From Symbiodinium natans (lineage: Eukaryota; Sar; Dinophyceae; Suessiales; Symbiodiniaceae): 62,000 bases of DNA. A program made the position numbers and the translations under genes. The notes beneath the pieces were generated by a model. The model made no database searches, was not told the DNA's origin, and saw nothing but the letters and a program-made list of their open reading frames with translations. Below are positions 39,001 to 48,797 of the stretch, piece after piece (positions within the stretch are counted from its first letter, which is position 1; the number at the start of each line of letters is the position of its first letter). Location of the stretch: assembly GCA_905221605.1 (NCBI GenBank), contig CAJNDS010002829.1, forward strand, positions 82,501-144,500. The letters run 5' to 3'.

Positions 39001-40945
39001 CCCGTTCCAGGAGGTCCATAGAGAAGGATGCCGTGCCTAAGTGCTCACTGCATCACTTCCGCATTGCAAGTAGCCTGCGCCGGACTAGGCACCCCGCCAC
39101 GGAACTCTTTTGCCAGTAAAGAGCTGCGGAAACCTACAACAAAACACGTGGCAGCCTGCAACAGTTGCCAACATGGCATATTGTGGCATGCACCTAGTGG
39201 GTAAAATCACGGTCTCCTGGAGGGCGCCCTTGGCTGCCTGGCATGAATCTGGGGACGTGGGGTACAAGTTCCGGCATGTTCGGGCACCTCCCAGCTCTCC
39301 CATCCTATCCAATCCCAAGGCCCTATCCTTGCCTCCAAGCCAGCGACGTCATCCCACCTGCATTCAGTTTGTTCAAACACACGAATGCCTTGCCAAACCC
39401 TTGCCAATGGAGCCATGTAGCTGCCATGTGCTTGAAAACCGCCTGATGTTAGGCTTGCTGGTCATGATGGCCCCTTCCAGCCCTTTCCTGCAAGATGGGC
39501 CAGCACATGCCAGCACTATCATATCTGCTGCAAGCTGCACATGAAAGCTGCAGAGCTTGACTGAGGCGGTGACTTGAGTTTCTCTTTTTCCTTGTCTTCC
39601 GCGTCTTCAGCGGTTCCTGGAAATTTGCGGGAATCGTGAGAGGCGCAATGATAATGATCCACACGTAGCCCCACGCAGACAATGACGAAAGAATTACAGA
39701 ACATGGCAGCCTGTAGCAGGAGGTGCTTGCGTCGCGGCACCACCTCCGCCATAGCCTCCAGGAGACGTTGGGGCCTGGCGGAATGTCTAGAAAACCAGTC
39801 TGCATACACTGGGGCAGTATGTGCCAGTCGCCTGGGTGCCGTTTGCAGCTCGTGATTTGAGCGACTCGGCCTCAGGTCTACAATGAGTCTACAAGTCCAC
39901 AGCATGGAAGGCTTGTCGGCTCACATGTTTTAATTTAAAAAACATTGCTTCAGTTTTTGTCCCTTGTTGCCCTGGCTCCAAACGATCCTGGCCCCTGACC
40001 CTGCTGATCAGGTCTTCCAGCCTTTCTCGCAGCATGTCCTTCAAGCTCAGAACGGACATGCAAAGGGAATAGAAATTCATCGCTCAAAGAGAATTGCAGA
40101 GACTTGCAGAGGCTTGCTTCTCTTTTTCGCAGGCCTACTCGTGGCGACTTATGGTACAGAAATCACCTGAATCGCGCACCAGCCTTGACCCGGGCATTTT
40201 GCTCCCACCTAAACGATGCAGAATTGTGGGTGCCACAATTTGCCAGAACAGGCCGCTAGTCCTAGTGGACCTGCCACACCTGGGGCGCCCACTTCCATAC
40301 AAACTGATAAATCTGCAAGCAATTCTGGTACTCGCGAAGGGCATCCTGAAAGTGCTGAGTAACTGCGACGTGGCCTCCCCATCCTTCCATAGCCTTCCCG
40401 AATCCCAGCCTGGCCTGCAGCTGGCCCTGTCCTTCCAGCTCGCGTGCCTGCACAAAGAAAGTTCCTCACCGATCTGGTGCCCTACAGTGTCCGTATGTGG
40501 ACTCCTTGGGACTCAAACGATGTGACGTGACTTGACAAATGTGACAAGCGCTTTCAAGCATACTTTGTTCTTTCCAAGCAGCACGAATCTGCACATTCCA
40601 AGCCGCTTTGGCGGCATGACACTGCAAATGTACCTAGCAATGCTGCATTCTCCGCTGGCCATATCTGGCCAAAGCTGAATGGAAAATGTTGAAGGCGCGT
40701 GAGCGAATATACCACGAGTTGGCATGGCCATGGTCTTGCATGGGCTCGCAAAAATCCGTGACACACTGAGCTGCGCTCAGGATATATCTGTAGATAAAAA
40801 AGCGGGCCCCCCCAGCATTCTAGCGATAAGATGCGGCTGAAGTGAGCGACTTGGAAGTTGCATTAAGCATTCGACACGCACGCTTTAAAAAGTTGCTCGC
40901 GGAGTCTAGATGAGTCAAGGACCCGTAGCATAGCCCAAACGTCAT
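30641..40945 (-). CDS. VPS4: VPS4 AAA ATPase, 29 microexons
   Basis: VPS4 is the ATPase that pulls ESCRT-III filaments apart in endosomal sorting, cytokinesis and membrane repair. Exons (minus): 40945-40862, 40447-40415, 40345-40293, 40208-40184, 40038-40005, 39616-39574, 39487-39443, 39357-39333, 39237-39194, 39133-39098, 39036-39001, 38864-38831, 38726-38688, 38624-38592, 35826-35767, 34968-34894, 34845-34823, 34651-34612, 34531-34475, 34387-34348, 33096-33068, 32966-32927, 32787-32748, 32450-32425, 31801-31781, 31286-31210, 31152-31130, 31052-31025, 30691-30641. Summed length is 1194 nt, an exact multiple of three (397 residues plus stop; the family has about 430). Less certain are the start ATG, the fifth exon's donor, the 34845-34823 exon, and a probable missing microexon of 4-7 codons before the last. 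Of 28 donors 20 are GC, 7 GT and 1 GA; 24 of 28 acceptors are AG|G. Confidence 0.93.
34348..34651 (-). CDS. VPS4: VPS4 exons 18-20: sensor 1 and arginine fingers
   Basis: Exon 34651-34612 has SQILVLGATNTPW with the sensor-1 Asn. Exon 34531-34475 reads DLDTAIRRRFEKRVYIPLP with the two arginine fingers (RRRF) of the AAA second region of homology. Exon 34387-34348 reads DMEARVRLLTLHL(G), exactly as long as the VPS4 segment between IPLP and GDTP. The donor after TPW is GA: TGG|GACCGA, followed by acceptor CAG|GACCTG. Confidence 0.95.
34823..35826 (-). CDS. VPS4: VPS4 exons 15-17: Walker B region
   Basis: Exon 35826-35767 is VRSLFEMARESKPAIIFVDE, with the Walker B acidic pair at its end. Exon 34968-34894 continues VDSLCGARGESGESDAARRI-KTEFL, the family's DSLCGxRxExExEAxRRIKTEFL. 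The next proposed exon, 34845-34823, reads VQVLPPS(S) in place of the usual VQMQGVGxDNDG and keeps phase with GC donor and GAG|G acceptor. It is the weakest exon of the model, since the expected MQGVG motif is absent. Confidence 0.85.
35880..37480 (+). repeat. Interstitial TTTAGGG arrays in VPS4 intron 14
   Basis: Blocks of TTTAGGG occur at about 35880-35965, 36300-36325, 36725-36770 and 37303-37475. The last is close to perfect, about 24 tandem copies. Between them lie two diverged copies of one segment (the CACCC...GGGGGTG, TTTTCATTGGTG, CCACCACC...ACTACC core at about 35975-36230 and again at 36795-37010) and a long T/G-run at 36000-36037. All lie between exons 14 and 15 of VPS4, so they are intronic and not a chromosome end. 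Confidence 0.95.
37497..38180 (+). repeat. CCAATAGAAAACCAATAAA array in VPS4 intron
   Basis: This is a long array of AAACCAATAGAAAACCAATAAAGACCAATAG-type units in one orientation, directly after the TTTAGGG block. It is the same family as the opposed arms at 3795-4715. The minus-strand frames (up to 227 codons, Phe/Tyr/Trp/Ile-rich) are readings of the repeat. The array belongs to the same intron, in transcript sense T-rich. Confidence 0.97.
38175..38425 (-). repeat. TTTCCTGAATCGC tandem repeat, reversed copy
   Basis: About ten to twelve imperfect units of TTTCCTGAATCGC(GC)AGTT-type lie just right of the CCAATAGAAAA array, still within VPS4 intron 14. Each unit differs by a few bases. The family recurs in reverse orientation at 20560-21060. 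Confidence 0.85.
38592..38726 (-). CDS. VPS4: VPS4 exons 13-14: pore loop
   Basis: Exon 38726-38688 encodes ADATFFSISSSDL and exon 38624-38592 encodes VSKWMGESEKL. Together they match the VPS4 pore loop 1 region [22 protein letters not shown]; the substrate-gripping Lys-Trp pair is present, with Met in place of the usual Leu. Both exons end with GC donors. The 2765-nt intron that follows carries the telomere-like and CCAATAGAAAA arrays. Confidence 0.95.
38831..39237 (-). CDS. VPS4: VPS4 exons 9-12: Walker A region
   Basis: Exons 9-12 read AAKGALQETVILPT, R-FPQLFTGKRVP, W-HGILLYGPPGT, then G-KSFLAKACATE. This is the GAKEALKEAVILPIKFPQLFxGKRxPW and GPPGTGKS(Y/F)LAKAxATE block of VPS4. The P-loop GPPGTGKS is split: GPPGT and two bases of Gly are on 39036-39001, the last Gly base with Lys-Ser on 38864-38831. 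The ATP-binding Lys is intact. The trp-his junction (TG|G CAC) uses a GC donor at 39097. Confidence 0.95.
39333..39616 (-). CDS. VPS4: VPS4 exons 6-8: linker and AAA entry
   Basis: These exons encode a charged linker (TAEDAEDKEKEKL), then KGLEGAIMTSKPNI, then RWDDVAGLE. The block aligns with the VPS4 run KKxLxGAIVxEKPNVxWxDVAGLE at the start of the AAA cassette. The linker is shorter than in animal and yeast VPS4. Donors are GT (39573), GC (39442) and GC (39332). The whole exon 39357-39333 is only 25 nt. Confidence 0.9.
40005..40945 (-). CDS. VPS4: VPS4 exons 1-5: MIT domain
   Basis: The first exon opens with ATG (40945) and carries SNFLKRACRMLN, MIT helix 1. Then come ARELEGQGQLQ and DALREYQNCLQIYQFVW (helix 2), WEQNARVK, and DMLRERLEDLI (helix 3). 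The pattern A..LE..GQ...AL..Y...L is typical of MIT three-helix bundles, which bind MIM tails of ESCRT-III subunits. An alternative start for exon 1 is an acceptor at TCTAG just inside it. The donor of the fifth exon is ambiguous: GC at 40004 keeps phase, and a GT a little further on would also keep phase. Confidence 0.8.
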
Positions 40946-41223
40946 GCAGTTTTGCAGACGTTTGGTCCCAAGAGTTGGGGAATGTTTGGGGAAATCGAGG
41001 GCTCTGCGGGCTTAGCCCAGCGGAGCAGATGGAAGCGAAATCTCCATACCAATGTCACCCACTTCAGGCTCAAGCATTTCTGGCCTGCACCACGGCCGTG
41101 ATATTGTGTTTGCTTTGCGAACCCCGGCTGAGAGCGAAGCCTGCTCTCGAACGGCGGCCCATCTTGCAACGCCAAAGCTCCGGGCTTTTTGTCCTGGAGC
41201 TTCGTGCTGATCGTGAGCCGCTG
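40946..41223 (-). promoter_or_regulatory. Short spacer between tandem genes
   Basis: Only 278 nt separate the stop of the upstream gene (41224-41226) from the proposed VPS4 start codon at 40945. No TATA-like promoter stands out. In transcript sense a pyrimidine-rich stretch (GATTTCGCTTCCATCTGCTC) is followed by CCGCAG ending at 41004. If the organism adds a dinoflagellate-type spliced leader, this is a plausible trans-splice acceptor. That role is inference. Confidence 0.35.
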
Positions 41224-41510
41224 TCAGAAAGACAGAACTTTCGGCAGCACGAAATCCTCATCCGCAGAGTCTCGCCTCCTAAAGGAAACAGCTCTCATTG
41301 GCATCAGGAAGACGATGCAAGCAACACACTGTCTGTGCCTGTCTTGTTCCAGGATGCTGCCCTGCTTGCGCAGCTGCTGGAGGTGTTCCTGGCTGCACAG
41401 TAGACACAGCAATGGACTCAAGAAAAAAGCACGAGAAAGTGCCACTTGCCTCGTACGTCGGCTTGTACTTTCGATGTTGTTTCCTGAGGCACACGTCTCA
41501 TTTGAAGACC
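41224..41510 (-). CDS. 3' end of unidentified gene, three exons
   Basis: Three phased exons: 41510-41450 (19 codons, beginning SSNETCASGNNIESTSRRT), 41392-41339 (S-QEHLQQLRKQGSILEQD) and 41278-41224 (R-RRDSADEDFVLPKVLSF-stop). Both donors are GC (AG|GCAAGT, AG|GCACAG), and acceptors are CAG|GG, CAG|C and TAG|G. Phases agree and the frame closes with TGA. The C-terminal part is polar, with a short Gln/Leu-rich helix and an acidic patch. I recognise no family. The gene runs in the same direction as VPS4 and probably continues to the right. Confidence 0.6.
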
Positions 41511-42049
41511 CTGCAGAGATAAAGCCAGTACATGCCAGTACCATACTAAAAAGCCAGTGCTAAGCAGCACCAAAGTTGAAAGTGTCCACAACTAACAAGC
41601 AGGTTCCTTGTGACATGTAGTTACAGTCGCGAATCCTTGCAGAGACTCAACTGCCGATTCTGCTGCATTGAAAATTTCATGATGCAGCTGCTAATCTGCT
41701 AATCATCAGATGTAGCAGATGTAGCAGATGTGGCGTGTGGCGTGCCATCTTGTAGCAAACAAGCTCCCCGGGGCCGTTGAGTTGGGGCCTTTCATGAGCC
41801 TTTGCCTCCACTTCGGTCACTGCCCATGGCTCTGAGGGTTTGAGGGTTTAGGCCAGTCTCGCGCATCACATGGGAGACACGCAGATTTGCTTTGCACATC
41901 ATTGCACATCTGTTCCGGTGCCTGGCTTCGTCCATGATCGTCTTGTAAAATGCTTGCCCTGGTCGGGAGCCCGCATGAGCCCGCATGAGCCCGCGTCGGA
42001 GTGTAAATTGGTGACCGCAAACGACCCATTAAAAATACTGGCTCCTACC

Positions 42050-42575
42050 TGGAATTCGGACCCCCCCCCCCCCAAAAAAAATACATTAGAAGCTGGGGGT
42101 AGCTGGGGATCAGCAGGGAAAAGTAAATGTATTCAGGGGGGTTCTGCTACGTATGCTTTTTAAGAGCTTTGCTATCTATGTAGATGCCACTACCTTCAGA
42201 CAGTTGCAAATACAGGAGTCTCGAAGGATTACTAACCCCAAAAAGAATGTATTCCCCGGGCCCGGGCCAGGTTGGACCCCCCTGAATACATTATCCTTCC
42301 CTTTCCTCCCCTGTCTATCTAGCCAAGCTTTAGAACATGCGAAGCTGCATAGAGCTTCGAAGGCAAGGCCTCTTCAGGTAGGTTCGGAGTTGTTCGAAGC
42401 CAGCGAGGCTAAACAAGATTGACATATGGTGACATGCCATATTTTCAAACCGCTTAAACCTAGTATACAAACTAGATGAAAACACAGGAAACAAACGCCT
42501 TCAGAATACATTCCCCAACCATTGGGTAATGTATGGGGGGGTGGTACCTCCCCCCCCAGAATACATTAATTGGGA
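42050..42575. repeat. Short inverted elements ending in AATGTATTC / GAATACATT
   Basis: At 42248-42291 AATGTATTC and GAATACATT bracket about 28 nt of GC-rich DNA with CCCGGGCCCGGG and ACCCCCCTG. A similar pair lies at 42505-42567, and half-copies at 42080-42087 and 42127-42140, each with an adjoining run of G or C. They look like tiny hairpin elements or MITE remnants. Confidence 0.55.
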
Positions 42576-42631
42576 GCCCCCTTCATTAAAACATTGCAGA
42601 CAGCAATCGCCAGGGGGGTTCCATTTCCTGC

Positions 42632-42671
42632 CTTTGGAGTCGAAGGTTTGTGCTATGTCTTCTTCCATGGC
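42632..42671 (-). CDS. Likely exon of upstream minus-strand gene
   Basis: A 40-nt segment between GAG|GCC and AAAG|GCAGGA encodes AMEEDIAQTFDSK. Acceptor AG|G and donor GC fit the pattern of the better-supported genes. A second protein-like minus stretch, KLQAPYLLLAIAKCADASSL, lies near 42905-42980. Both may belong to the gene that ends at 41224, but I could not link them in phase. Confidence 0.35.
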
Positions 42672-43529
42672 CTCGGCTCTCATGAGCGGATCCACGCAGT
42701 AACAGTAAACACACAACGACAACTGTAACACTTGCCATCTTGGCTCAATGCGACACCTGCCGGAAGTTTCCTGAGACAGGCCGGATACCAAAGACTTGTC
42801 GGAGGTGCCCTTGTACAGCCACCAATAGCCACCAATGACCCTCCTCCCCAACTAGACCAGATCCCGCTCTTTTGCATCCAGTTGTTCTTGTACATCCCTT
42901 CCCCGAAAACAGGCTGGATGCATCTGCGCACTTCGCAATGGCAAGCAGCAAGTATGGAGCTTGCAACTTCTGAAATACATGTGTAAATACCTCTCTGCAC
43001 CAGACTTGATACGACTGCATTGCGTCGGCTTGCCTGATCCGCTCCTGCGTGCAAGAAGGCAGGATGGCATTTTAGCTTCGCAAGCAAACTAACACTGAAA
43101 TGCTCCACGATTATACGATTGGAACTCCACAGCGTTTCGGCTCTCTAACCGACTCTAAGCCCTACATCCGCTCCATACAACTTGCCCTGAACAACACTCC
43201 TTGAGTTGCAGCAGCAGGTGCTTCCGCAAGAGAGGCAAGTAATCCGCGCCAAGTTTCTTAGCTCATGCTGCGTTGAAATCAATGCTCATGACAAATGATT
43301 TAAGGCGACTTCGCATCGCTCACACACGTTTCACACGTTTCGCGCAGGCACCAGGGGTCCAGCTTTGATGTTGTCTGAGGCGATGTGAAACACCTGCGAG
43401 AAGATCCAACACGATGCGAGAAGCTGCTTTTCGGGATTCAGGGCAATTCAGGGAGGCTCAACGGTGCCAAGTTTACACACACATTTGTTTCCAACAAAAT
43501 CAATGTCAAACCGGCAGTGACTGACCCAC

Positions 43530-43566
43530 AGCACCCCTCCCCCCCCCCCCCCCCCCCCCCCCCCCC
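43530..43566. repeat. Poly-C run
   Basis: A run of about 31 C interrupted only at its left edge. Nothing suggests a coding role. Other G/C homopolymer runs occur at 16627-16640, 26489-26501, 36016-36037 and 55293-55312. Confidence 0.95.
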
Positions 43567-44565
43567 ATCCGCTTACGCTGCCCCCGGCCCGTCGTCCTGT
43601 CTAAGCCCCAGCACGCCCAGAGCCCCGCTACCTGTCATGATGGCAAGCATTGTTGTAAAGCTACCCACTATGCTATGAATATGACGCGAATGGCTCGAGG
43701 CTTCGGCTTGCAATCTGACAACCATCTTCTTGCTGCAGGCTCAAACTTGAAGGGCTTTGACTTCATTGACTCCAACCCAGAAAGGCGTCCAGATGATTTC
43801 AAGCTTCAAACGGGCTTCAGCGTAGACGCCTAGAATCCAAAAAACTCAAGACCTCAAGAAGTTATGCTTGCGAAAGCGACGGTAGTGCTGAAGTAATCTC
43901 TTGTGCTGTCGCCGACCTTACGGCCCTGTTCAGGTAACCGCCTGCCAAACTAGCTCAAGGGGGTCTAGGTTCGAGCTTGAATGAGACAGCAGGCGACCGG
44001 CCTTTGGGCAAGCGCAGAGCAGGCAGCACTGAAGATAATCACTGGTTCCACATAGATCTCGAAAGTGGGCAGCCGCTTCGAGAAGCCGCCATTCAAACTG
44101 ACTTCTAAGTGGTTTGTTCCCCGCATCATTATGTGAGGTTCTTGGTTTTTTGGCCCCCCAAAGCCGCCCACCCCACCCGCCCGCCCCCGGTCCGCCCGCC
44201 CGTGAAAGTTCGAACATACGCACGAGCACAATACGCACGAACACACGAACATATGTGACGTGCATGACATGTGGCGCCTCAAGAGCATGAATGAATTGCA
44301 TGCATGCATGCATGCATGAATGAACAAAAGAATGAATGAAATAAAGAATGAATGAATGCAAAGAAAGAAAGAAATCAATGAAGCGGAATGAAGCGAAATG
44401 AAATGAAAAGAAAATGAAAATGAAGATGAAAATGAAGATGAATTGGAATGAAAACCGAGTTTGTCAAGCGGGCTTGGTCTATTTTTGTAGCAATCGTATG
44501 AGAACTGTTTCCAATGTTTGTCTCCCCGTTGAGCTAACAAAGTGAGATTTCTCTCGCCGTCTCAC

Positions 44566-44812
44566 CATCCGCTCCAAGGCTTCGCAGCCTTTGCGGGCGC
44601 GCAGAAAATGCGCATACGGATCTGCCGTGCCTCGACAGGAGAAGCGGCCACCACCTAGGTCAGGTAGAGCCAGAGCCATTCAGAGCATAATGATCTGGAA
44701 CTTGCATGTTTGTGTGACCTCTCGGCACAATACACGTTCGCAAAGAACACTTGTGCATCAACACACACGCCCATCGCACGCGCAAGCGCAGCCAGAGTGT
44801 CTTGCACATACA
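44566..44812 (-). CDS. Two likely exons, unidentified minus-strand gene
   Basis: Segment 44812-44719 reads YVQDTLAALARAMGVCVDAQ and then VFFANVYCAE, between GGGCAG and AG|GTCACA. Segment 44654-44566 reads GGRFSCRGTADPYAHFLRAR and then KGCEALERM, between CTAG|G and ATG|GTGAGA. Both look strongly protein-like and have sound splice sites. Their phases do not join directly, so an exon between them or a different boundary is needed. They may be upstream parts of the gene ending at 41224. No family recognised. Confidence 0.45.
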
Positions 44813-45464
44813 CTGCCCGGCAACATCCAGCAACAGAATTATCCAAAGGCATCTGGAAGAGCAAGGAAAAGAAACGGTAGCCATGGTTCCAATATGTTCC
44901 AATCGCCCCCAAGTGGAGATGGCCGAAGGATCGGCATATCCGTCACGGCTGATGCGACATTGGAAGCAAATTTTGACTTTCTGTGCCTAGCCCCAAACCC
45001 GCAACCCAACACTGACGGAACAGCGCGAGGCCAAAACCTGCAAGGCCCTCAACTCCAAACAAACTCTAATACCTTCAGCCCTATGCCAATAATATTTAGA
45101 AACCTCTTGGTTTTCATATGCTTTCATCCCATATCACTGAATTATCCTGAATGGGTCCCTGCAGAGTGGACAAGATGAGGCTTGAACGCCTACACCCGTA
45201 ACCTCTCAACCCTAAACCCGCAAGCCAAAGCCAAGGAATCAGCTCAGATGTCAACAAAACACACAGATAAACTGTGTCAAACCAGGTAGCCGGCACCTCC
45301 TGCTTGCCGACTTCTCACTGTTATTTACGTTTTCTGACTGTGCGCACAAAAAACTTAGGCCACATCTCAGGATACCTGTTGTCTGTGGGACTCCGGAAAC
45401 CTGCTATCGAAAACGACGCGTCGGCGACACATATGCATAATTTGCATTATTTTCTTAAATCGCC

Positions 45465-45980
<516 letters not shown>

Positions 45981-46262
45981 TACAGCGGGCGTAAGCAGTG
46001 CCTATAGGCTGTGGTCGCCATTTCCGCCGAGAGCTCAAGCAAGGCACTATGCACACCGCAGCATCCCTTCCCCCATCTTCCCCCACTGAACGCATGGATT
46101 TTGCAGTGATTTTACAGCTTCCAGAAGCAGCGAATTAGTTGCCAAGTCATGCATATAAATCTCGAAGGAAAGCTTCGCCAAAGCACGCCTCTGTACATGA
46201 TGAGGTTACATCCGTGGTCGTTTCCCCCAAGTAAACGCAAGTGGCAGCGACTTTTACATCTT

Positions 46263-46277
46263 CGTTGTTGTTGTTGT

Positions 46278-46366
<89 letters not shown>

Positions 46367-46378
46367 GTGTTGTTGTTG

Positions 46379-46410
<32 letters not shown>

Positions 46411-46510
46411 GGTGGTGTGGTGTTGGTGTTGGTGTTGTTGTTGGTGTTGTTGTTGGCGTTGTGGTTGTGGTTGTGGTTGTGGCTGTGGCTGTGGTTGTGG
46501 TTGTGGTTGC

Positions 46511-46566
<56 letters not shown>

Positions 46567-46880
46567 TTGTGCTTGTTGTGTTTGTTGTGTTTGTTGTGTT
46601 TGTTGTGTTTGTTGTGTTTGTTGTGTTTGTTGTGTTTGTTGTGTTTGTTGTGGTTGTTGTGGTTGTTGTGTTTGTTGTGTTTGTTGTGTTTGTTGTGTTT
46701 GTTGTGTTTGTTGTGTTTGTTGTGTTTGTTGTGCTTGTTGTGCTTGTTGTGCTTGTTGTGTTTGTTGTGCTTGTTGTGCTTGTTGTGTTTGTTGTGTTTG
46801 TTGTGTTTGTTGTGTTTGTTGTGTTTGTTGTGTTTGCGGTGTTTGTTGTGTTTGTTGTGTCTGTTGTGTCTGTGGTTGCT
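46263..46880 (+). repeat. (GTT)n / (CTGTTG)n / (TTTGTTGTG)n array
   Basis: Successive blocks of GTT, CTGTTG, GTTGGT, GTGGTT, CCGTTG and then a long run of the 9-mer TTTGTTGTG, with GCTTGTTGT variants, reach 46880. A looser CTTGTTG tail runs to about 47060. Open frames up to 425 codons (poly-Gln/Asn/Thr or Cys/Val/Leu) come from the repeat. Every block is G/T only on the plus strand. Confidence 0.97.
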
Positions 46881-47924
46881 TGTTGCTTGTTGCTTGTTGA
46901 TTGTTGCTTGTTGCTTGTGGCTTGTTGACTGTTGTTTTTGTGTGTTGGTTGTTGCCTTGATTGTTGCTTGTTGTTTGCTGCTTCTTGCTTGCTTGCTCGG
47001 TCGTTCGCTTGCGTTTGTTGTTGGCTGCTTGTTGTTTGTTGTTTCTTGTTTGTCGCGTGTCGTTTGTCGTCCACTGTCGTGATGATGCTGTTGTTTTGCT
47101 AGCTTGCTCACGCGGCGTAAAGGTACGAGGCTGAGCGAACGACCCAAGCGTTCCAATTTCAAAATGGCAGAATACAGCAGCTGTGTGAACTACGCAATAA
47201 ATCGGCAAGCCTGCCAACGCAATCCAACCAAAACAAGGTCGGTCGACAAGAGACCAACTTACCCATGGTGCTAGAAGCCGTATGGCCAGCACGCGGCTAT
47301 GGTGATTGCTGAACTTTGATGGACTCGAAGTTGATCCTTGCTTCCTGTGGTTCTGCACATGATTCATGCATTCCATGCAATGGAAAGCTACAAAAATCGA
47401 CCTCGGCAGAGCCGACAAATTCAAGGAAAAGGCAAAACTTCAACGTGATTCCCAAAACGTATTTTCGTTACGTGGCTACGGAAAGATTTTGAGCTCTGAG
47501 TTCCGAGCAGAAAATGGCTCCTCGCAGAAGAGTGGGAAGAAGGGAAGTGTACAGAACACCTCAGTTGAACACAAAAGCTGAAGGGTGTCCTTGCAGCACT
47601 GCAAGTCACACGTGGCATTCGATGACTAGGCATCAGACGCCTTCGTCGCACATAACATCACAAACAACCTGACACGAGTCATTCAGTTGCCTGTCACCGT
47701 AATAGCTGCCGTTATGCCAATCACTGGAGTTTAACTGTGGTTCTTGTGTTCACGCGGCCTCTTCCCCAAAGTCTTCTCTTGGAGTCAACTGTTTCCGCCC
47801 CGTGCCTCAGAAGGCTTACTGCAGCCATGCTTGCTGCATCCAGTCCATGCGAAGCACAGGCATGTATACTTCAAGAACTAGCCAGAATCATTTGGGGGGT
47901 TTACAAGAATAAGGGACCCCTAAT

Positions 47925-48560
47925 ATGGGAATACTCTGGGTGCAAATACTCTGAGGTTGGCAATCAAGGAAATTCCGGGCTACTCGTGAGGCTGGGCACT
48001 TCAGGGGTGCTCTCGTCATACTCTGGCGTTGGGCACTCCAGGAACTCTCTCGGGGTTGCACTTCAGGGACTTGATAGGGTTGCTGAAGGATTGGGCACTC
48101 CACAGCTCTCTGGGATATTCTCAATTTTGGCACTGCAGACTCTCTGGGAATATTCTGGTTGGGCACTCCAGGCCTGTCTGGAGATACTGCGCAGTTGGGA
48201 GCTCCAGACACACGGAGACGCTCCGGTCTGGGCATACTCTGGGGTTGGAATTTACAGTTGGTCCAGGAACTCTCAAGGGATACCGGGCACTCCCGGGACT
48301 CTTGAAGATACTCTGCTTGGGTTGGGCACTCCAGGGACTCTGTGGGGATATTCTGGGGATGGGCACTCCAGCCAGGTTGGGCACTCCAACAGGGACTTTC
48401 TGGGGATACTCCGCGATTGGGCACTCCAGGGACGATACTCTGGGGTTGGGCTGGAGCTCTGCGGGCACTCCGGGAAAGCTTTCTGGTGTGGGGTTGGGCA
48501 CTCCAGGGACTCTCTGGGAAAGGCCAGGGACTCGCTGGGAATATTCTGGGGAACAACATG
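47925..48560 (+). repeat. GGGCACTCCAGGGACTCTCTGGGG minisatellite
   Basis: A long array of about 35-45-nt units with the core TTGGGCACTCCAGGGACTCTC plus TGGGGATATTCTGGGG. Units vary in length and sequence. Copies in reverse orientation lie at 13045-13265 and weaker copies at 56130-56230, 6870-7020 and 5340-5520. A 351-codon plus frame and a 391-codon minus frame cross it; both read the repeat. Confidence 0.93.
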
Positions 48561-48578
48561 CGCCGTCGTGGGCGGGGT

Positions 48579-48797
48579 GTCCTGTCCCACAACGTTCTTG
48601 CACTTTCGAATCCCGACGTTGCTGATCGCCTCCCCGCAAAAGAAGACATGGTCGTTCTATCCACATCAGCGGAAGCGATGGCTGCAGACATCGCAAAAAC
48701 AGCACTTCCTGCAGAAGCACGTTGCATCCTTCGACAAGAAGTTCTGCTCAAGGCTAAGCCGGAGGTGGAGTACAGTCTACTTCGGAATTTGACATGA
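48579..48797 (+). CDS. Possible terminal exon, unidentified protein
   Basis: Directly after the minisatellite a plus frame reads VLSHNVLALSNPDVADRLPA, KEDMVVLSTSAEAMAADIAK and onward to SLLRNLT-TGA. Composition changes sharply from the repeat to a typical protein-like helix-forming sequence. The acceptor could not be fixed. I recognise no family; it may be the last exon of a plus-strand gene, in which case the minisatellite lies in its last intron. Confidence 0.4.
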   Translation, partial: VLSHNVLALSNPDVADRLPAKEDMVVLSTSAEAMAADIAKTALPAEARCILRQEVLLKAKPEVEYSLLRNLT

